From Carettochelys insculpta (taxonomy: Eukaryota > Chordata > Testudines > Carettochelyidae), in assembly GCF_033958435.1 (NCBI RefSeq), contig NC_134147.1, forward strand, positions 44,324,001 through 44,388,000: a stretch of DNA of 64,000 nucleotides. Direction: 5' to 3'. The notes under the pieces are model-generated. The model worked only from the letters and a program-made list of their open reading frames with translations, made no database searches and had not been told where the DNA came from. Every line of letters begins with the position of its first letter. Within the stretch, counting starts at the first letter, position 1. Below, piece after piece: positions 1-12,500 of the stretch. The position numbers were made by a program, and so were the translations under genes.

Positions 1-2899
1 CTGACCGGCAGCGCACGGCAGCAGGGTGGGGGAATGAGTCTCTGTGCCTCGGTTTCCCATCTGTCACATGGAGAGAATACTGTTTTTCTCCCACCCCTGT
101 CTTGTTTATGTGGACTAAGGACTCTTATGTTAGGTTGTGCATGGCAGTGTTACTCAGCAGCCAGTCTATGGGCTGGTGCCAGTTCCACCCACCTCCCTGA
201 TGCAGCTGGTGAAAACAGCAAGCCAGTTGCTGGTATCTAAAAAGTTGAGAAACATTTTTGTGGTCCACTGGGCCCTACAGGGACCCGAGCCACTTCTGTA
301 ATACACATAATAGTGGCTAGAGGCCCAATCTCTGATTAAAGCACTAACAGAACCCCGCTTGAGCTGGGGATGCTCCCCTTTTTACAAGGCCATTATATGT
401 ATTGCTGACTGGCAGCCTGATATTGCCCAGCACCTGCAGCCAACCACCCCTCTTGTCTTTGTCTGGGGAGTAGGAATCATGACTCACTCAACAAGTCTTC
501 CCCATGAAGCTGATGGTGGTGATCAGCCCCCTGATCTAAGCCACTCTGTTAGCCTAGCTCAGGAGTGAGCAGCCACACTGCCCGGCAAAGCCAGATCCCC
601 ATTACTGAGTCCTCATAGGAGCTGTTGTAATCACTGCCAGGTAGACTTGAACCTAAGGCCTCTGGAGCTAAGTGCAGGAGCCTCTCTCCAGCATGAGCTG
701 AAAGCCAGCAGGCTCTCAGCTAGGGCTGTAGAGGAGACTCATTCTCTGTGTAAGGGGTCTTGGTGGCACTACCTGGGACAGTGAAAGCACACTCCTAAGT
801 GAGTGGGTTACAGTGTCACTAGGACTTCAACGGACCACAGTCGAGGGTTCCTTGTGGTGCTCTGTGATTCCGTCCCAGTGAATGATGGGAGACACTGCCC
901 TTCAAAGCACATGAGAGGGGAAGCGGGGTTGTGGGAAAGCACTGGAAGATTTTCAGTACTTGAGAGACATGGTGTATGAGAGATGAAGTAATATCTTTTC
1001 CTGCCTCCACTATTCTGGGTGAGGGATACGCTTCCCAGCCACACCTAGCTCCACTTCTGTTTCACCAAGGTAAGTTGGGCCAATGACTGCAAGCACCTCA
1101 CGCACCTTGTTTCTGTAATAGCTGAGCACCTACACTGCTATCACCATGTGAGTGACTCAGCCCGCATCTTCACTGCAACCTAGGCAGGTTTCTAGCCCCA
1201 GTGAAAGCAATGCTGGTTTCAGTGTGTAGCCCCAACAGGGCCAGTGAACCTGGGAGGAAAGCACCAGTTAAACTCGGGGGGGGCAGATGGGGGAGATGCA
1301 GGCAATAGCTAGGTTAACACTGCTGTGAAAACATATTCCTTGTTACTTGCTCATTTAGCACCTCCACTTGTCCCAAGAGAATGTCTCTGAGCCTGACATA
1401 CTAACAAAAAATATCTATTGTCACTTACAGGCATAGTGATTTCCTGCACTCACAGGTGAGATTCAGGAATTGCCTGGTGACAGTAATAGGCTGGTGGTGT
1501 TTGCCTGATACACCCCCAGGGAGTTAGGAGGCCTTGCTCCTGATGTGAAAGGGTTAAGCAGGTTTTGCGGACTCACTGACTGAGCAGACATCAGGTCCTT
1601 TGGGGGATTCCCTTTTTGGTTCTCCACCCAGGTGAGGTGAATTTTCAGGCCTCCACGAGTGCCGGAGGGGAGGGGGAAACCACTACAGCCACAGATGACT
1701 CCTCCCATGTGCAGTGACCCACTTTTGGTGACAGCCAAGTGAGAATACCAGGAACATGGGTTTGCACGGAACACCACGTGGGGCCAGCAGCTTGAAGTTA
1801 TTTCAGAGTGGTTTGGGTTCTTTCCTATTTTGAGGGTTTACTTTAACTTGTTTGTACACGCACAACCAATTAACTGGGGGCACATCCCAGATTGTATAGG
1901 CAGGGTACAGAAAGAGGAGCAAGTGATGGGAGGGGAGCAAGACGGAGGCAATTCAAAGCAAGGGGGAACTCTCCAGTGGTTCTGACAAAGGTCTGTATTG
2001 GGCTAGCACACTACGCCATCAAAAATGAAAACGAACTGCAGAAAGAGCTGCAGCCTTCTAACAAGGAACACAAAACTTTATTATTAAGAGAACATAATCC
2101 CTAAAGCCTATCTTCACTGGAGACCTGCCTGCAGCTGGCCTCTGTGACACATTTAATGAGACACAGCATGCATATTCCATGGGACAATTTGCTAGTCTTC
2201 ACATTCCTTATGTAAAGTGTGGTGATGTTCTTTGCTTCAAGTTCACAGACAGTAAAGTGGCTGAAAAGCAGGAGAGAAATCACAAGTAACTTGCTTCTCA
2301 TTATTAGAAGCCTTTAAATGGGATGGAATCTTTCCCCTTCCTGCAAACAGGGGAAAACTAAAGGGACTACCTCAGTTTAAATGTGGAGCTCAATTTAAAT
2401 TGGATCTTAATATAAAACTTCAGATCAATGGAAATATTTTGAGAAATGAGATTGACTGTAATGTTCCCCACTGCAGAAAGTGCACCTGGCTACACACAAC
2501 ACTGGGGTGAAGAGGACTGACTTTAATGGTCCTGACTCAGCAGACCCCCCCAGCAAACAAACGGCATAAGAAGTGGCAAGTTAATTTTTTAAATTCTTGT
2601 CTTTCCAACAACCCAAAATAAAGAGCAGCATTTCTTCACCCTCATTTTCCTGTTTTCATGTCTCTTACAGAACAGCTGTGGTTCCCACCCTTGCAATGCA
2701 CTGGACAGCCTTTCTTTGCTCGGAGTCACTATTAGAGGACTAGAGTGACAAGTCCCGGGGAGCTGCGCCTAGGCTCAGAAACCCAAACAACAAATACAAC
2801 CGGAGGAACAAGGAGCCGCTCCTGGCAGCGGAGAGGGAAATCACAAGGAGGGAGACCGGAGACCCAAAGCCCAGGGCCAGCGGGAAGGTCCGCTGTGAT
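1..2899. other. Upstream intergenic DNA
   Basis: No coding region could be supported. Apart from the SINE at about 570-800, and an L2/MIR-like phrase near 40-80 (GCCTCGGTTTCCCATCTGTC), no repeat family was recognised. The open frames here are short and low in coding character. Confidence 0.6.
570..800 (-). mobile_element. tRNA-derived SINE, reverse orientation
   Basis: Read on the - strand it runs GAGAATGAGTCTCCTCTACAG, then GAGCC.GCTGGCTTTCAGCTC, GAGGCTCCTGCACTTAG, and a box-B-like GGTTCAAGTC. The same arrangement is seen at 9860-10035 and 41748-41880 on the + strand, so this is an interspersed family with a degenerate tRNA promoter. Confidence 0.7.
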
Positions 2900-3204
2900 T
2901 CCTCGCTGGGGCTGAGCGTATCCCAGGTCGGAGTCCTGGCCTCGGTACTGAACCGGCCAAGGGCTTTTCTCCGGGCGAGCCAGGCGCGGGGCGGGACCGC
3001 GGAGGAGGCAGGGCGGAGCTCTCCCCTCGGAGGCGGGGCTCTCTGGGCATTTGCTCGGCCGGAGCCCGCCCCCCTCCGCTCTCCGGAGCTGGTTCCCAAG
3101 AACTCCGAGGGCACCGGCTCGGAGCGGGAGGGGGGAGGGAGACGCAGCCCACCAAAAGTGCGGCGGGCGCTCCCCGGCCCTGGGCGAGCCCCTCTCCCTC
3201 CACT

Positions 3205-3318
3205 ATGCTGGGGCAGCCGCTCCCCCGGGCGCGCTCCCTCCTCCTGCGGCCGCTGGCAGTTGCGCGCAGCGCAGAGCGCAGGGCGGACGCGCAGCAGCGC
3301 GATTCCCACGTTGACTAA
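3205..3318 (+). other. Possible upstream ORF (37 codons) in the 5' leader
   Basis: An ATG at 3205 opens a 37-codon frame (MLGQPLPRARSLLLRPLAVA then 17 more residues) that stops at TAA 3316-3318, 161 nt before the ADAMTS9 start. If the transcript starts upstream of 3205 it would be a non-overlapping uORF that could dampen translation. It may equally lie in untranscribed promoter DNA. Confidence 0.3.
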
Positions 3319-3387
3319 AGCGCAGCGGGGGGCGGGGGGGGGACCACGGAGCGCGCTGAGTTTCCCCTTGGCTGAGCCGCGGCGGGA

Positions 3388-3446
3388 GCCGGGGGAGGGG
3401 GACGGCCGGCCGGAGGGGGAGGGGGAGCGGGAGGGGGAGGGGGAAG
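3388..3446 (+). promoter_or_regulatory. G-run cluster with G-quadruplex potential just upstream of the start codon
   Basis: At least six runs of four or five G separated by one to a few bases (GGGGGAGGGGG-type) occur in about 60 nt, ending about 35 nt before the ATG. In RNA or single-stranded DNA this pattern can fold as a G-quadruplex. No function is shown by the sequence. Confidence 0.5.
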
Positions 3447-3479
3447 GCAGCTCTCCGCTAAGGACCGGCTCCAAGCACC

Positions 3480-3585
3480 ATGCAGCTTGCGCTCTGGGCA
3501 CTGGGCTTGGGCACGCTCGTGCTGCAGAGCGCCTTGCACGGCGCCAGCCCGGCAGCCAGGAGGCAGAGGCTGCACCCGAGGCAAG
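3480..3585 (+). CDS. ADAMTS9: ADAMTS9 exon 1: start codon and signal peptide
   Basis: The ATG at 3480 sits in a CACCATG context and opens a 35-residue segment with a leucine-rich hydrophobic core ([14 protein letters not shown]), a typical signal peptide, ending in HPRQ. HPRQ is also where exon 1 of mammalian ADAMTS9 ends. The donor is GTAAGG at 3586 and the exon ends in phase 1. No closer in-frame ATG competes for the start. Confidence 0.93.
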
Positions 3586-6500
3586 GTAAGGAGATGCTTC
3601 GGGCCCCGAGGGCTCGTTGCCCGGACGGCCTCGGGGCGGGGGGGGGGGCAGCCCGCGGGGTCCCGGCCGTGGGGGTCCCCAGGAGTCAGTTACGCCAACT
3701 TTTACCAACTCCCTCCGCCCCGGGCGGCCGCTGCCGAACACGGCGCGCTCGGGTTCCTCGAAAGCCTCCTGCAGCCTGGGCTGGGGAGATGCCCTGGCCC
3801 GGCAGCGAGCCGGTGCGGGGCTGAGCCACGGGCAGCCCCTGCGGGCTCACACGGGAGCTGCCGGGGCAGTTTCTCTTGAGAGCCACGACTGGCTCTGGGG
3901 GTGGGGTGGGGTGGGGGGGTCTCTGGTCCCTGGTGCCCAACCAGGTCACGCCAGCGGCTACGGCTTCGGCACGGGTGGGCCCCAGGGGGCGGGGATGTCG
4001 CCCCATTGCTCTGCAGAGGATAGACGGGGGAGGGGGGCTGCTGAGAGGGGTTGCCCCCCCCGGGAGAGACTAGCCCTGCTCCAAGCTGGGGGGGGGGGGC
4101 TGCACCCCTGGCTCCCGCACCTGTGTGAGTCTGAGAACAGCCTCGTCCTTCAGGCCAGCCAGCCGCGCGTGGGACCCCCCTGGCAGTGCAGCCACGGCAC
4201 TTCCGCGCCAGCTGCAGGCCACCGAGCGGGGCCCTGATCCGCGCTGTAGCGCTCGTACCTGTCCCCACCCCACCCCCCGCCCGGGCCGAGACACGCGTGC
4301 ACGCGTCCCATCCCCGCCCGCCCGCCCGCGGGAGGCTGATTCACGGGCTGTCTCTGCTCCCTTCGCAGCGCGGCTGCTGGAGAGCCTGGCCGAGTTCGAG
4401 ATCGTCTCCCCCCGCCGGGTGAACGAGCGGGGCGAGCCCCTGCCCCCGCACCTCCACTTCCAGCGCCGGAGACGGAGCGCCCCTGCCGCCGCCGCCCAGC
4501 CCGGGGCAGCCGCCGCCGCCGCCGCCGGCCGTGCCCACTACCGGCTGGCCGCCTTCGGGCGGCAGTTCCTGCTCAACCTCACGGCGCAGGCTGGCTTCAT
4601 TGCGCCGCTGTTCACGGTCAGCCTGCTGGGCCGGGCCGGGCCGGCGGCGGCGGCGGCGGCCGGGGACGTGAAGCACTGCTTCTACCGAGGCCACGTCAAT
4701 GGCGAGCCGCAGCACACCGCCGTGATCAGCCTGTGCGCGGGGATGGTAAGCGCCCCCTCCCCCCCGCGCAGCGAGCCGGGCCGGGCCGAGCCGAGCCGAG
4801 CTCCGCCCGCTCGCACGGGGCACCTGGGGGCGTTCCGAGCCATTGGCCGCCCGCCTGGCCCCGCCCGGGCTTCGGGCCGCGGGGGGCGGGGGCTGGGCGC
4901 CAGCGCGCGGGCGGTGTCACACGTTGGGGTCCCCCCCCGCCACCACCGCCCCAGCGGGGCCCCCGCCGGACGCATTTCAGGGGGGGACCCCGTGCGCTTC
5001 CCGCGGGACTCGCCCCTGGGGTTAGCCCCCTGCCGCTCGGCCTGGGCCTGCATCCTCCGGCCCAGGTCTGCCTCTGCCCTGCAGGACCCAGAACCGGGAG
5101 GGGAGGGGGAGTCAAGTTCCCGCTGTCCCGGCCTGGGGAGCGGGATCACTGGGGCACCCCCAAAACGCCAGCAGGGCTGCAAGCCTTGGGGAGCGGTGCC
5201 TCCAGATGTTCCCCCAACGGGGAGACAAACCTGGGCAGATCCCAGCCCCGGCAAAGGGGCTGCTGGGGGTGATGGGGGTAGTTCCTGGCCAGGCCTGTAG
5301 GCTCTGCCCCACTTCAGGGGGAAGGAAGAAAGCCCAGGTCCCCAGAGCAGGCTCCCAGGGAGCCCCATGCAAGCCCCCTACCCCCCCTTAAGTCTTCCTG
5401 TTCTCCCGCAGCAGCCCCCCCTCACCCCGTTGGTGCTGTGGGCGCCACGTGCTCAGGCCCCAGGGAGCTGCCAGGGAGCCCCTTAGCAGCCAACGTTGCC
5501 TTCTGGGCTGGGGGGTGTCTGCACACTTGTGAGCTGCTCCCCGGATTGGGGGGCATTGACACAGCCCCCCATCTGACCCCACCGCCAGTCCTTTGTGGGG
5601 CCGACCTTAGGAGGGACGAGGCCCCTTGCCAGCCCCCAGGTGGCTGGGGGTTTAAGGAGGCTAGAGATGTAAAGACACCTCCATCCCCTCAGCTCTGGGA
5701 GGGGAGAAGGAGACAACATAACCCGCTGCGCTGGTGAGAGGGGGCTTGTGTGGCTGGATTCCCTGGGGTGGGGCTCAGTCCCTGGGAGGGAAGCTGGAGG
5801 AGGTGGAGTAAGCTGGGGTTGTCACTGGCTTGGGCATGTACCGCAGGGGCAGTGCTGACATCTGGGTGCCAGGTCCGCCTGGTGCTTAGCCATGAGCAGG
5901 GAGCCCAGGCCAAGTATCCTGACTGGGGGTGGCCTTTAGGAGTTTGGTCGGGGTGGGACTTATCCCAGAGCACCTGGGCACTCCACTGCTTCTCTCTATC
6001 TTCCGGGCAGCCTCTGCCCAGGGGGGACAGCTGCAGTCTGCCCCCACTGGGACATGGAACAGCTGGAGGCTTGTCCCCAAAGTGCAGGCTGATGCACTGT
6101 GCAGAAGGCCAGTGTCTGTGTGGCCTGCATGGCCAGTGCAGCTGATGTTCAGAGCTAGAATTGTGCCCAGGCCCATGTAATCTTGTACCTGCGTCTTGGC
6201 AGGGGGTTAGACTGGCAGCCCCTTGCAGTCATGCTTCCTTTCTGTCTTATGGGGCACCTTTGCCTGGAAGTGGCTTTCTTTCCCCGGCCTGCCACACAGT
6301 CAAGTGGGCTGGAAGCTTTGATACCCTCTCATAGGCATCAGCTTCCCCAGTGAGTTCCTTTCCCTCACCAAGCCTCTGGATGCCACGAATTTCTCTGCAC
6401 AGAGTTGTTCTTGGCATTTCTTATGTGTGAGAAACAAAGGGCAGAATGTCATAGGTTCCAACCAAAGTTGTCTCTAATTTTTACCAGTCCAGATATGAAA

Positions 6501-9500
6501 TCAATTTTGTTACATGCAGTGAGGTTTGTGCAGATGTGTTCCACCAGTAGAGACATATGCTGCTGGTACTGGACACTCTACCAATCAGATGGGTGGCACC
6601 TGAACCTCTCCTATGTGGTCTCCCAAGTGTTCAGTTTACAGGGAATGCTGGGCCCATCTCTGCCCCCCGATGCACTCCAGAACCTCCCATTGAGATCAGG
6701 AGTAATTTTGCAAAGTTATCTGAAGGCAGAACTGAGTCTAATATGTGTCCTCTCTTCACACAGGACTGAATTCTGTTCCTGGTGATAAGTAAATTAAACA
6801 ATAAATAATCTCCCTGGTTTTGATGGGGCTACTCACAAAGAAAAGTGCTGCTCAGAGTAGTAGAACTGGGTCCTTAAGCAGCAGAAGCTATGGAGGCAGG
6901 GATTGCTTGCAACACTGAACATAGATAGGAAGTGTAAACACCCCAGAAACTTCTGCATGTCTAAGGTCACTTTGTCCGTTTCATATGGTAGTTATGTAAT
7001 TCTCATCTCTTGCATATTCCCACCAGAAGCTGATGACCTGTCTCTCTCTTCACTCCCAGCTAGGCACATTCAGATCTCACGATGGGGACTATTTTGTAGA
7101 GCCACTGTTGTCGCCTGATGAACAAGAGTACGAAGAAGAGCACAGTAAGCCACATGTGGTCTACAGACACAGCCCACCTCAGAAAGACTCACCTAGGGAA
7201 AGCCACACTTGTGATATTTCAGGTATTCATTCGGCTATTCCCTGTATGTTCACATTCATGCTTCTGCCTTTCTGCCTTATAAACTATTTACCATGATACA
7301 GGAGGGGACATTGGAATTATTTTAGTGATAAGCAATGATGGGCCTGCAGTGAAGGGGCTCTGGTGGACTTCTCGGGGTGATGGTCTTTGCTTTGGGGTAG
7401 TCCCCTGATAGGGTTGAGAGGAGATACAGCTGCTTTTTGACTTCTAACATCATTAAGAAGGTCAACCCAAGGCCAAATTCAACCTCTTCCATCGCTACGC
7501 TTGATCCCAATCATGCCTACTGGGAGGTAAAGTCATCTCTGAACTCTGCGCCTGTCATGGCTTCTGTGTTTGTTCCCCTTCTCTTCCTTCCTAACCATAA
7601 GTCCCAAAATACACAATTGCTACAGCATTTCAGCGGACACTTAATTATGCCTTCAGCTTTGTCATTTTGAGTGCACAATTCCTTCCATGGTGGTCTTTCA
7701 AGGCCCTGTCTCTCCTTAACTGAATTGGTGGAAAATGCAGTGACTTGTCTCTTCTCCCGGTCATTTTTTTTCCCTTGGCAGAGGCCACTTAATGCTCCTA
7801 CAGACTTCTTGCTTCCCCTGCCATTTTTTCCCTGTTTGGGTGCCGCTCATATTACTAGGCATACTACATTTGCAGATCCTTCTTGCGTATGGCAACATAA
7901 ACACCACAGCACGAATATGCTAGCCTTACTTGGGTTGTGTGGCATGATCAGTAACCAGTAGGTGAGGTTACTCACAGAGGAAAGGTACTACTTGATGTGA
8001 GGTAGGAGCAGCAGGAGCTGGTTTCTTGTTTGCACAAGTGTGTGCTCAGTGCAATCTGTTTTGGATTATTTTGTGATGCGTTCATATGAAGTGTTATGGA
8101 AAACTTACATTGTGTTTTGCACGCGTAATGCCAACAGACCTGCCATCATAGGGGCTAAAGCCCTGTGCTCTACAACGTGAGCTAAAGGCTGGCTGGCCGG
8201 CTCTCTGCCAAGGCTGTAGAGCAGAGACTTCACTCACCCTCGTATGAGGTCTCAGTGCCTCTGGGTGCTACAAATGTGTGGCTTGTTGAGGCTGAGGGTA
8301 TCTAGGCAGTGGTTTTCCCATTCAGATGTAAGTATGTTAGTTAGAGCTGTTATGGTGACAGAGTGATTCAAGAAGATGTCCCCAGGCACTAATTACAAAG
8401 TAAGATAGATTGGTAATGGAAACATGGTGGTACACGCATGTCTCCATACACGGGGGTGCAGGGGGAATAACAGTATGCCTCACAATGTTTGTTCTTCCAA
8501 GGGTCGCTGCTGGACTATGCCACTCTGGTTTCTCTCTTCCAGCTGTTTCTGCTCCCTTCTTTGAGATCAGATGCAGGAGACTCAGAACAGTTGGAAAGAA
8601 ACATGGAATCTGGCACAGTCCATCAGTAATCCTTGGAGGAACGGACCAGCTGACCATGGAACACACTGAACCAAAGGTAGAATGCAAGGTCCTGAAAGCA
8701 ATGCAGGGACTTTCCCTTTGTGCGGGGATCATAAATAGGTCAACCCTCTGACAGGTCTGCTGCTTCCAGGTTCAGTGTTCATGCTATGTTCACTTTCTCA
8801 AGAAGCTGTCCGGCTGTATTCTTCTTGATTATCCAGGCCTCTTTCTTACCTCTGCTAATCAGCTTAGTTTCCCCTTTGCCTTTGCTTGCTTGTCATTGTC
8901 CCCATCCAGTATGGAAAAAGAGGAACCCAGTACATTTAAAGTCCTGTCCAAATAACCCCGCATAGGCAGCATGCTTCTCCCTTCCCCTTTTCTCATTTCT
9001 GTTTTAATGATTTTATGTGGCTCTTGTGCTGGTGTCTGGTGCTGGGGTGTTAACTTTAGCCGCAGGAGCAGGAGAACAAGTGCAATGTGGTCAGTTTCAC
9101 CTCCACTGGCTTGCCAGTGTTTTACCCTCACCACCCCTGGCAGCTGAAGAGTAGCTCCAGGGCTGCCTGGGGAAAAAGTCAAGTCCAGCAACATTTCTCA
9201 AGTTTATCTTTAGGAGTCAGTTTGGAGCCACCTTTTGGGCAGATTGCCATGTTTGCACGAGCCAGGGGAAAAGGAAATGATCTTATTAGGGTGTATGAGC
9301 TCAGTTGCATTGTACCTGGGGTCTGTAGATTACATTAAACTTCTACTCTTGCTGCAGCAATCGTGGAGAGTCCATTGTACTGCAAGTGACTGGGGAAAAT
9401 GGAAATCCACCAAAGGAGGAAATTCAACCCCAGAAAAGATTTAGACCCCAAACCTGCAATGAGCTCTGCATGGGCCGACACAAGGTTGCGGCTTAATTTA

Positions 9501-12500
9501 ATCTCTCTCCCATAGGTACTGCAGTGCACAGAAATGATTTCTATGTAACATAATGATTTCCAAGTGTGTGTTTAGCATAACGAAGTAATTGTAGGCATTC
9601 TACAGTAAAAATCCCTCCCCCGCCCCGAGCTATGACTGATGGATAAAGTAGGATCTTTCATTTCTCTGCAAAGCCTTTATTGTGCCTCTTATTAGTTTTC
9701 ACTGGATCGGGCCAGCTAGGGAAAGCGGGCATATTGGTTTTTCATTCTGCTGCATTTTTAATCAGTGGTTTCTTATGGCTGTATTTTGTGCTTTTTAGAT
9801 CAATGGAATATGGACTCTGCTGAACACATAAGCCACACACCTGCTAGATGTGATTCTCTGTCACATGGCAGTGGCACCTAGACCACTTACACTGTGAGAG
9901 AATGAGTCTCCTCTACAGCTGTAGGTGGGAGCCAGCTGGCTTTTAGCTCAAATGGTAGAGGCTCCTGCACTAAGCCCCAGAGGTGCGTGGCCCTGACATA
10001 AGCGGTAATGGGTCACTGAGTCTCAGTTACATGAATGAGTAATTTGCACAGTAACTTTTAACCACCTTTCCTGCTGAATGCAACACTGGAGAGTCTCTGG
10101 AACTGGCAGCCAATTGGACAATGGCCTGAGCTACCAGAGCATGATTGTAATTAAGCTTCTAATTGTGGGCCTGATCCTAGATGATGCAGAGAACCTGCAA
10201 TGTGCTGAGCATCCCCATTCTCATTGTGTCTTCTGCTGTTTTCTCTCTCCCAGAGATTGCTTGTGGTGCTCTCTTGTTGAAGTGAGTAGCTACAACTATG
10301 GCTTTCCCGTTAACCTGGGACTTCCCTACTAAGTGTATCAGAGCCGGGATTTCTAAGGCTTCCAGGCCTGCTACCAAGCCCATATTTCCTCACAAGCGAA
10401 CCGGGAGGCAGGCGAGACGCTCAGACTGAGGGATGACTTGGCCCTTGCCTTAGGAGATGGTAGAAGGTTTTTGGTTTCAAATAGTGTGTGCGCAATGGGA
10501 AGTGGGGCTCAGAATAGTTGATTGTGAAATTTAAGGTTTTTAGGAGGGAGCGGGATAAACTTTCGGAGAGGCCTCAAGTTGTGGGCAGCTGCCAAACTCG
10601 CTGAGAAGGCCTGTGAGTGAGAGAGAAGATTAGTCCTGCAGGCCATTGAAATGGCATCTTTCAATGAACACCTGATTCAGAATAATGTGATCTGGGCTCT
10701 AACAGGACACGCAATCACCTGTTTTCTGCAAGGCCCTACCTCTGCCTCCATATCTCAGGGTTACTTTCTCTTCCCATATCCCATGTGATCCATCTCCATC
10801 CCTTCCCAACCCAACCTCCCTTTTTCTCCCCCAGCCCTGAGCTCTTGTCCCTCAGGACTCTCTTCCTTCTCAGTTTCTGCGTTCCCAGCCTGCAGGCTGG
10901 TTGTGAGTCTCGCAATAATGGCTGTGTGTCTTAAAGCCCCAGGTCCTGGAGTCATGTGATGAGGTGGCAATCTCCGCTTTCCTTTTGTACAAACGTCGAC
11001 TTCTGGGTCTTGTTGCTGTGAAGAGAAGTCTGAAACTGCAAACCCAGAAGGCAAATAAAAACATCCCTCCCAGTGATTCTAGTGGGTAAAGCAGGATGTG
11101 CGTCATTCAGATTTGGCGCAGCTGCCCCTCCATTGACAGAAAAGGGGGACAGCAGAACCAAACACGAGTGGTGCTGTAACCCTGCTACTGGGATTGGGGG
11201 CCTGGGGCAAAGTGCTGCTTTTGCACGGTGCCAGTGTTCCTTTAAGCCAAGTGTTTGGGTGGCCACCCAGGGGAGATTCAGATGCTGCCCAGCTGATTAT
11301 CAGAGTGCCTCCAGCCAGCAGCCTGTGTTTCTAAGAGTGGTGAACATCCACACATGCCTTGGTGCACACAACAAAGTTCATTGTGCCCACCGATGGAGAA
11401 CATTAGAGGGAACTCCGTACAGTGCTCCTAACCAGGTGGCGTGAATGTGGGAAACAGTCTAGCTTTGACCATGAAAAGAGTGTGCTGGGGGGGGCGGTCA
11501 AAGCAGGATAGTCCTGAGAACCCCAGGACTGTTGAGAGTCTGTCTCATTATTGTAAAGCCGACCCCATCACTGCATAGGGCTTGACTTGTGTTGGGAGTG
11601 CTGCACGGATCCCAGAGCCTGCCTACCCCCCAGGCTGATTTCAACCCCGGCTGCGCCGCCCTCAGCAGAAGCAGGGCCCTGTCCCCATGCAATGCTGAAG
11701 TCAACCTACGGCTGCAGGGATGGGTGGGCATGTTGGTCTCTCTCTGCTCCGCCCACCTGTTGCTGCCTCCTGGTGGCTCAAGCTTGCAATGGCAGCTCAG
11801 CAGAACAAGACCTAGACAGGGAGCATGGCTGAACTTGAGCCTGTCAGGAAGGGCGAGGGAAAGTGCCTGTTTCAGGGCAGAGACATCAGTAGCAGGAGAA
11901 ATCCGGGTAGGATGGTCCCCTTCGTTGTCTCCCAGTGGAAGTCCCAAGGCACCAGTGGGTTAATAACAGGCCCAGTGGAGGGTGAGTGATGGTGTGGGGG
12001 GGTTGTGGAATGGCATAGGCAGTGCTTAAATTTACTGGAGGGGAGGAAGTCAGCTGAGGAAACAGCTGGAGGCTGCATTTGAGTGCAGCTCAGCTGTTAC
12101 TTCTCTGCAGTTAGGTTGGTAGGTGGGACCATTGGGCGCTCTGACCCCCTTGCTGGGTGGATACAAGGCACCTCTCAGGAGCTGGCTGGGCTGAGCTCCC
12201 TCCTTCATCCACCTGCTGGCTCTTGTGCACAGAGCTGGCTAGCCCAGGCAAGGGGGTGAGTTGGCTCCTGCGTAAAGACTGAGCCAGGGCCTCCTTCCCA
12301 AGCCAGTTCCACTTCCCAAAGAGGAGGCTCTGTGGGACAGAGAGAGGAGACAAGCGGGAGGTGACTCAGACCTGGGGGTCTGGTGAGGAGAGGAGGAGGA
12401 CCTGGCTTTAGGAGGAGGGGAGCTGATAGGAGTATAGGCACAGGGGCGGTGGGGGGCATGTTTGGGAGGGCCGGGGCTTGTGCAGGGCCCAGAGAGAAGA

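Larger units (their letters stand above)
2900..5100. promoter_or_regulatory. CpG-rich island: ADAMTS9 promoter, 5' UTR and first two exons
   Basis: From about 2900 to 5100 the sequence turns strongly GC- and CpG-rich, unlike the AT-richer flanks. It contains a GC box of the Sp1 type (GAGGCGGGGCT near 3029-3039) and further GGGCGG cores, with no clear TATA box. This fits a CpG-island promoter with a dispersed start upstream of the ATG at 3480. The transcription start cannot be fixed from sequence alone. Confidence 0.75.

Noticed and set aside
2740..3741. 333-codon open frame on the - strand opposite the promoter
   Set aside because: GC-rich CpG-island DNA gives long stop-free frames; the product is low-complexity Pro/Arg/Gly/Ser, overlaps exon 1 antisense and shows no domain.
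4125..5300. 391-codon + strand frame through exon 2
   Set aside because: Only the part inside exon 2 (4369-4745) is ADAMTS9; both flanks are intron in a GC-rich region, bounded by clear AG and GT sites.
9930..10000. tRNA-like sequence
   Set aside because: Box A is recognisable but box B and the cloverleaf are not intact and the unit recurs at several places, so it is a SINE.
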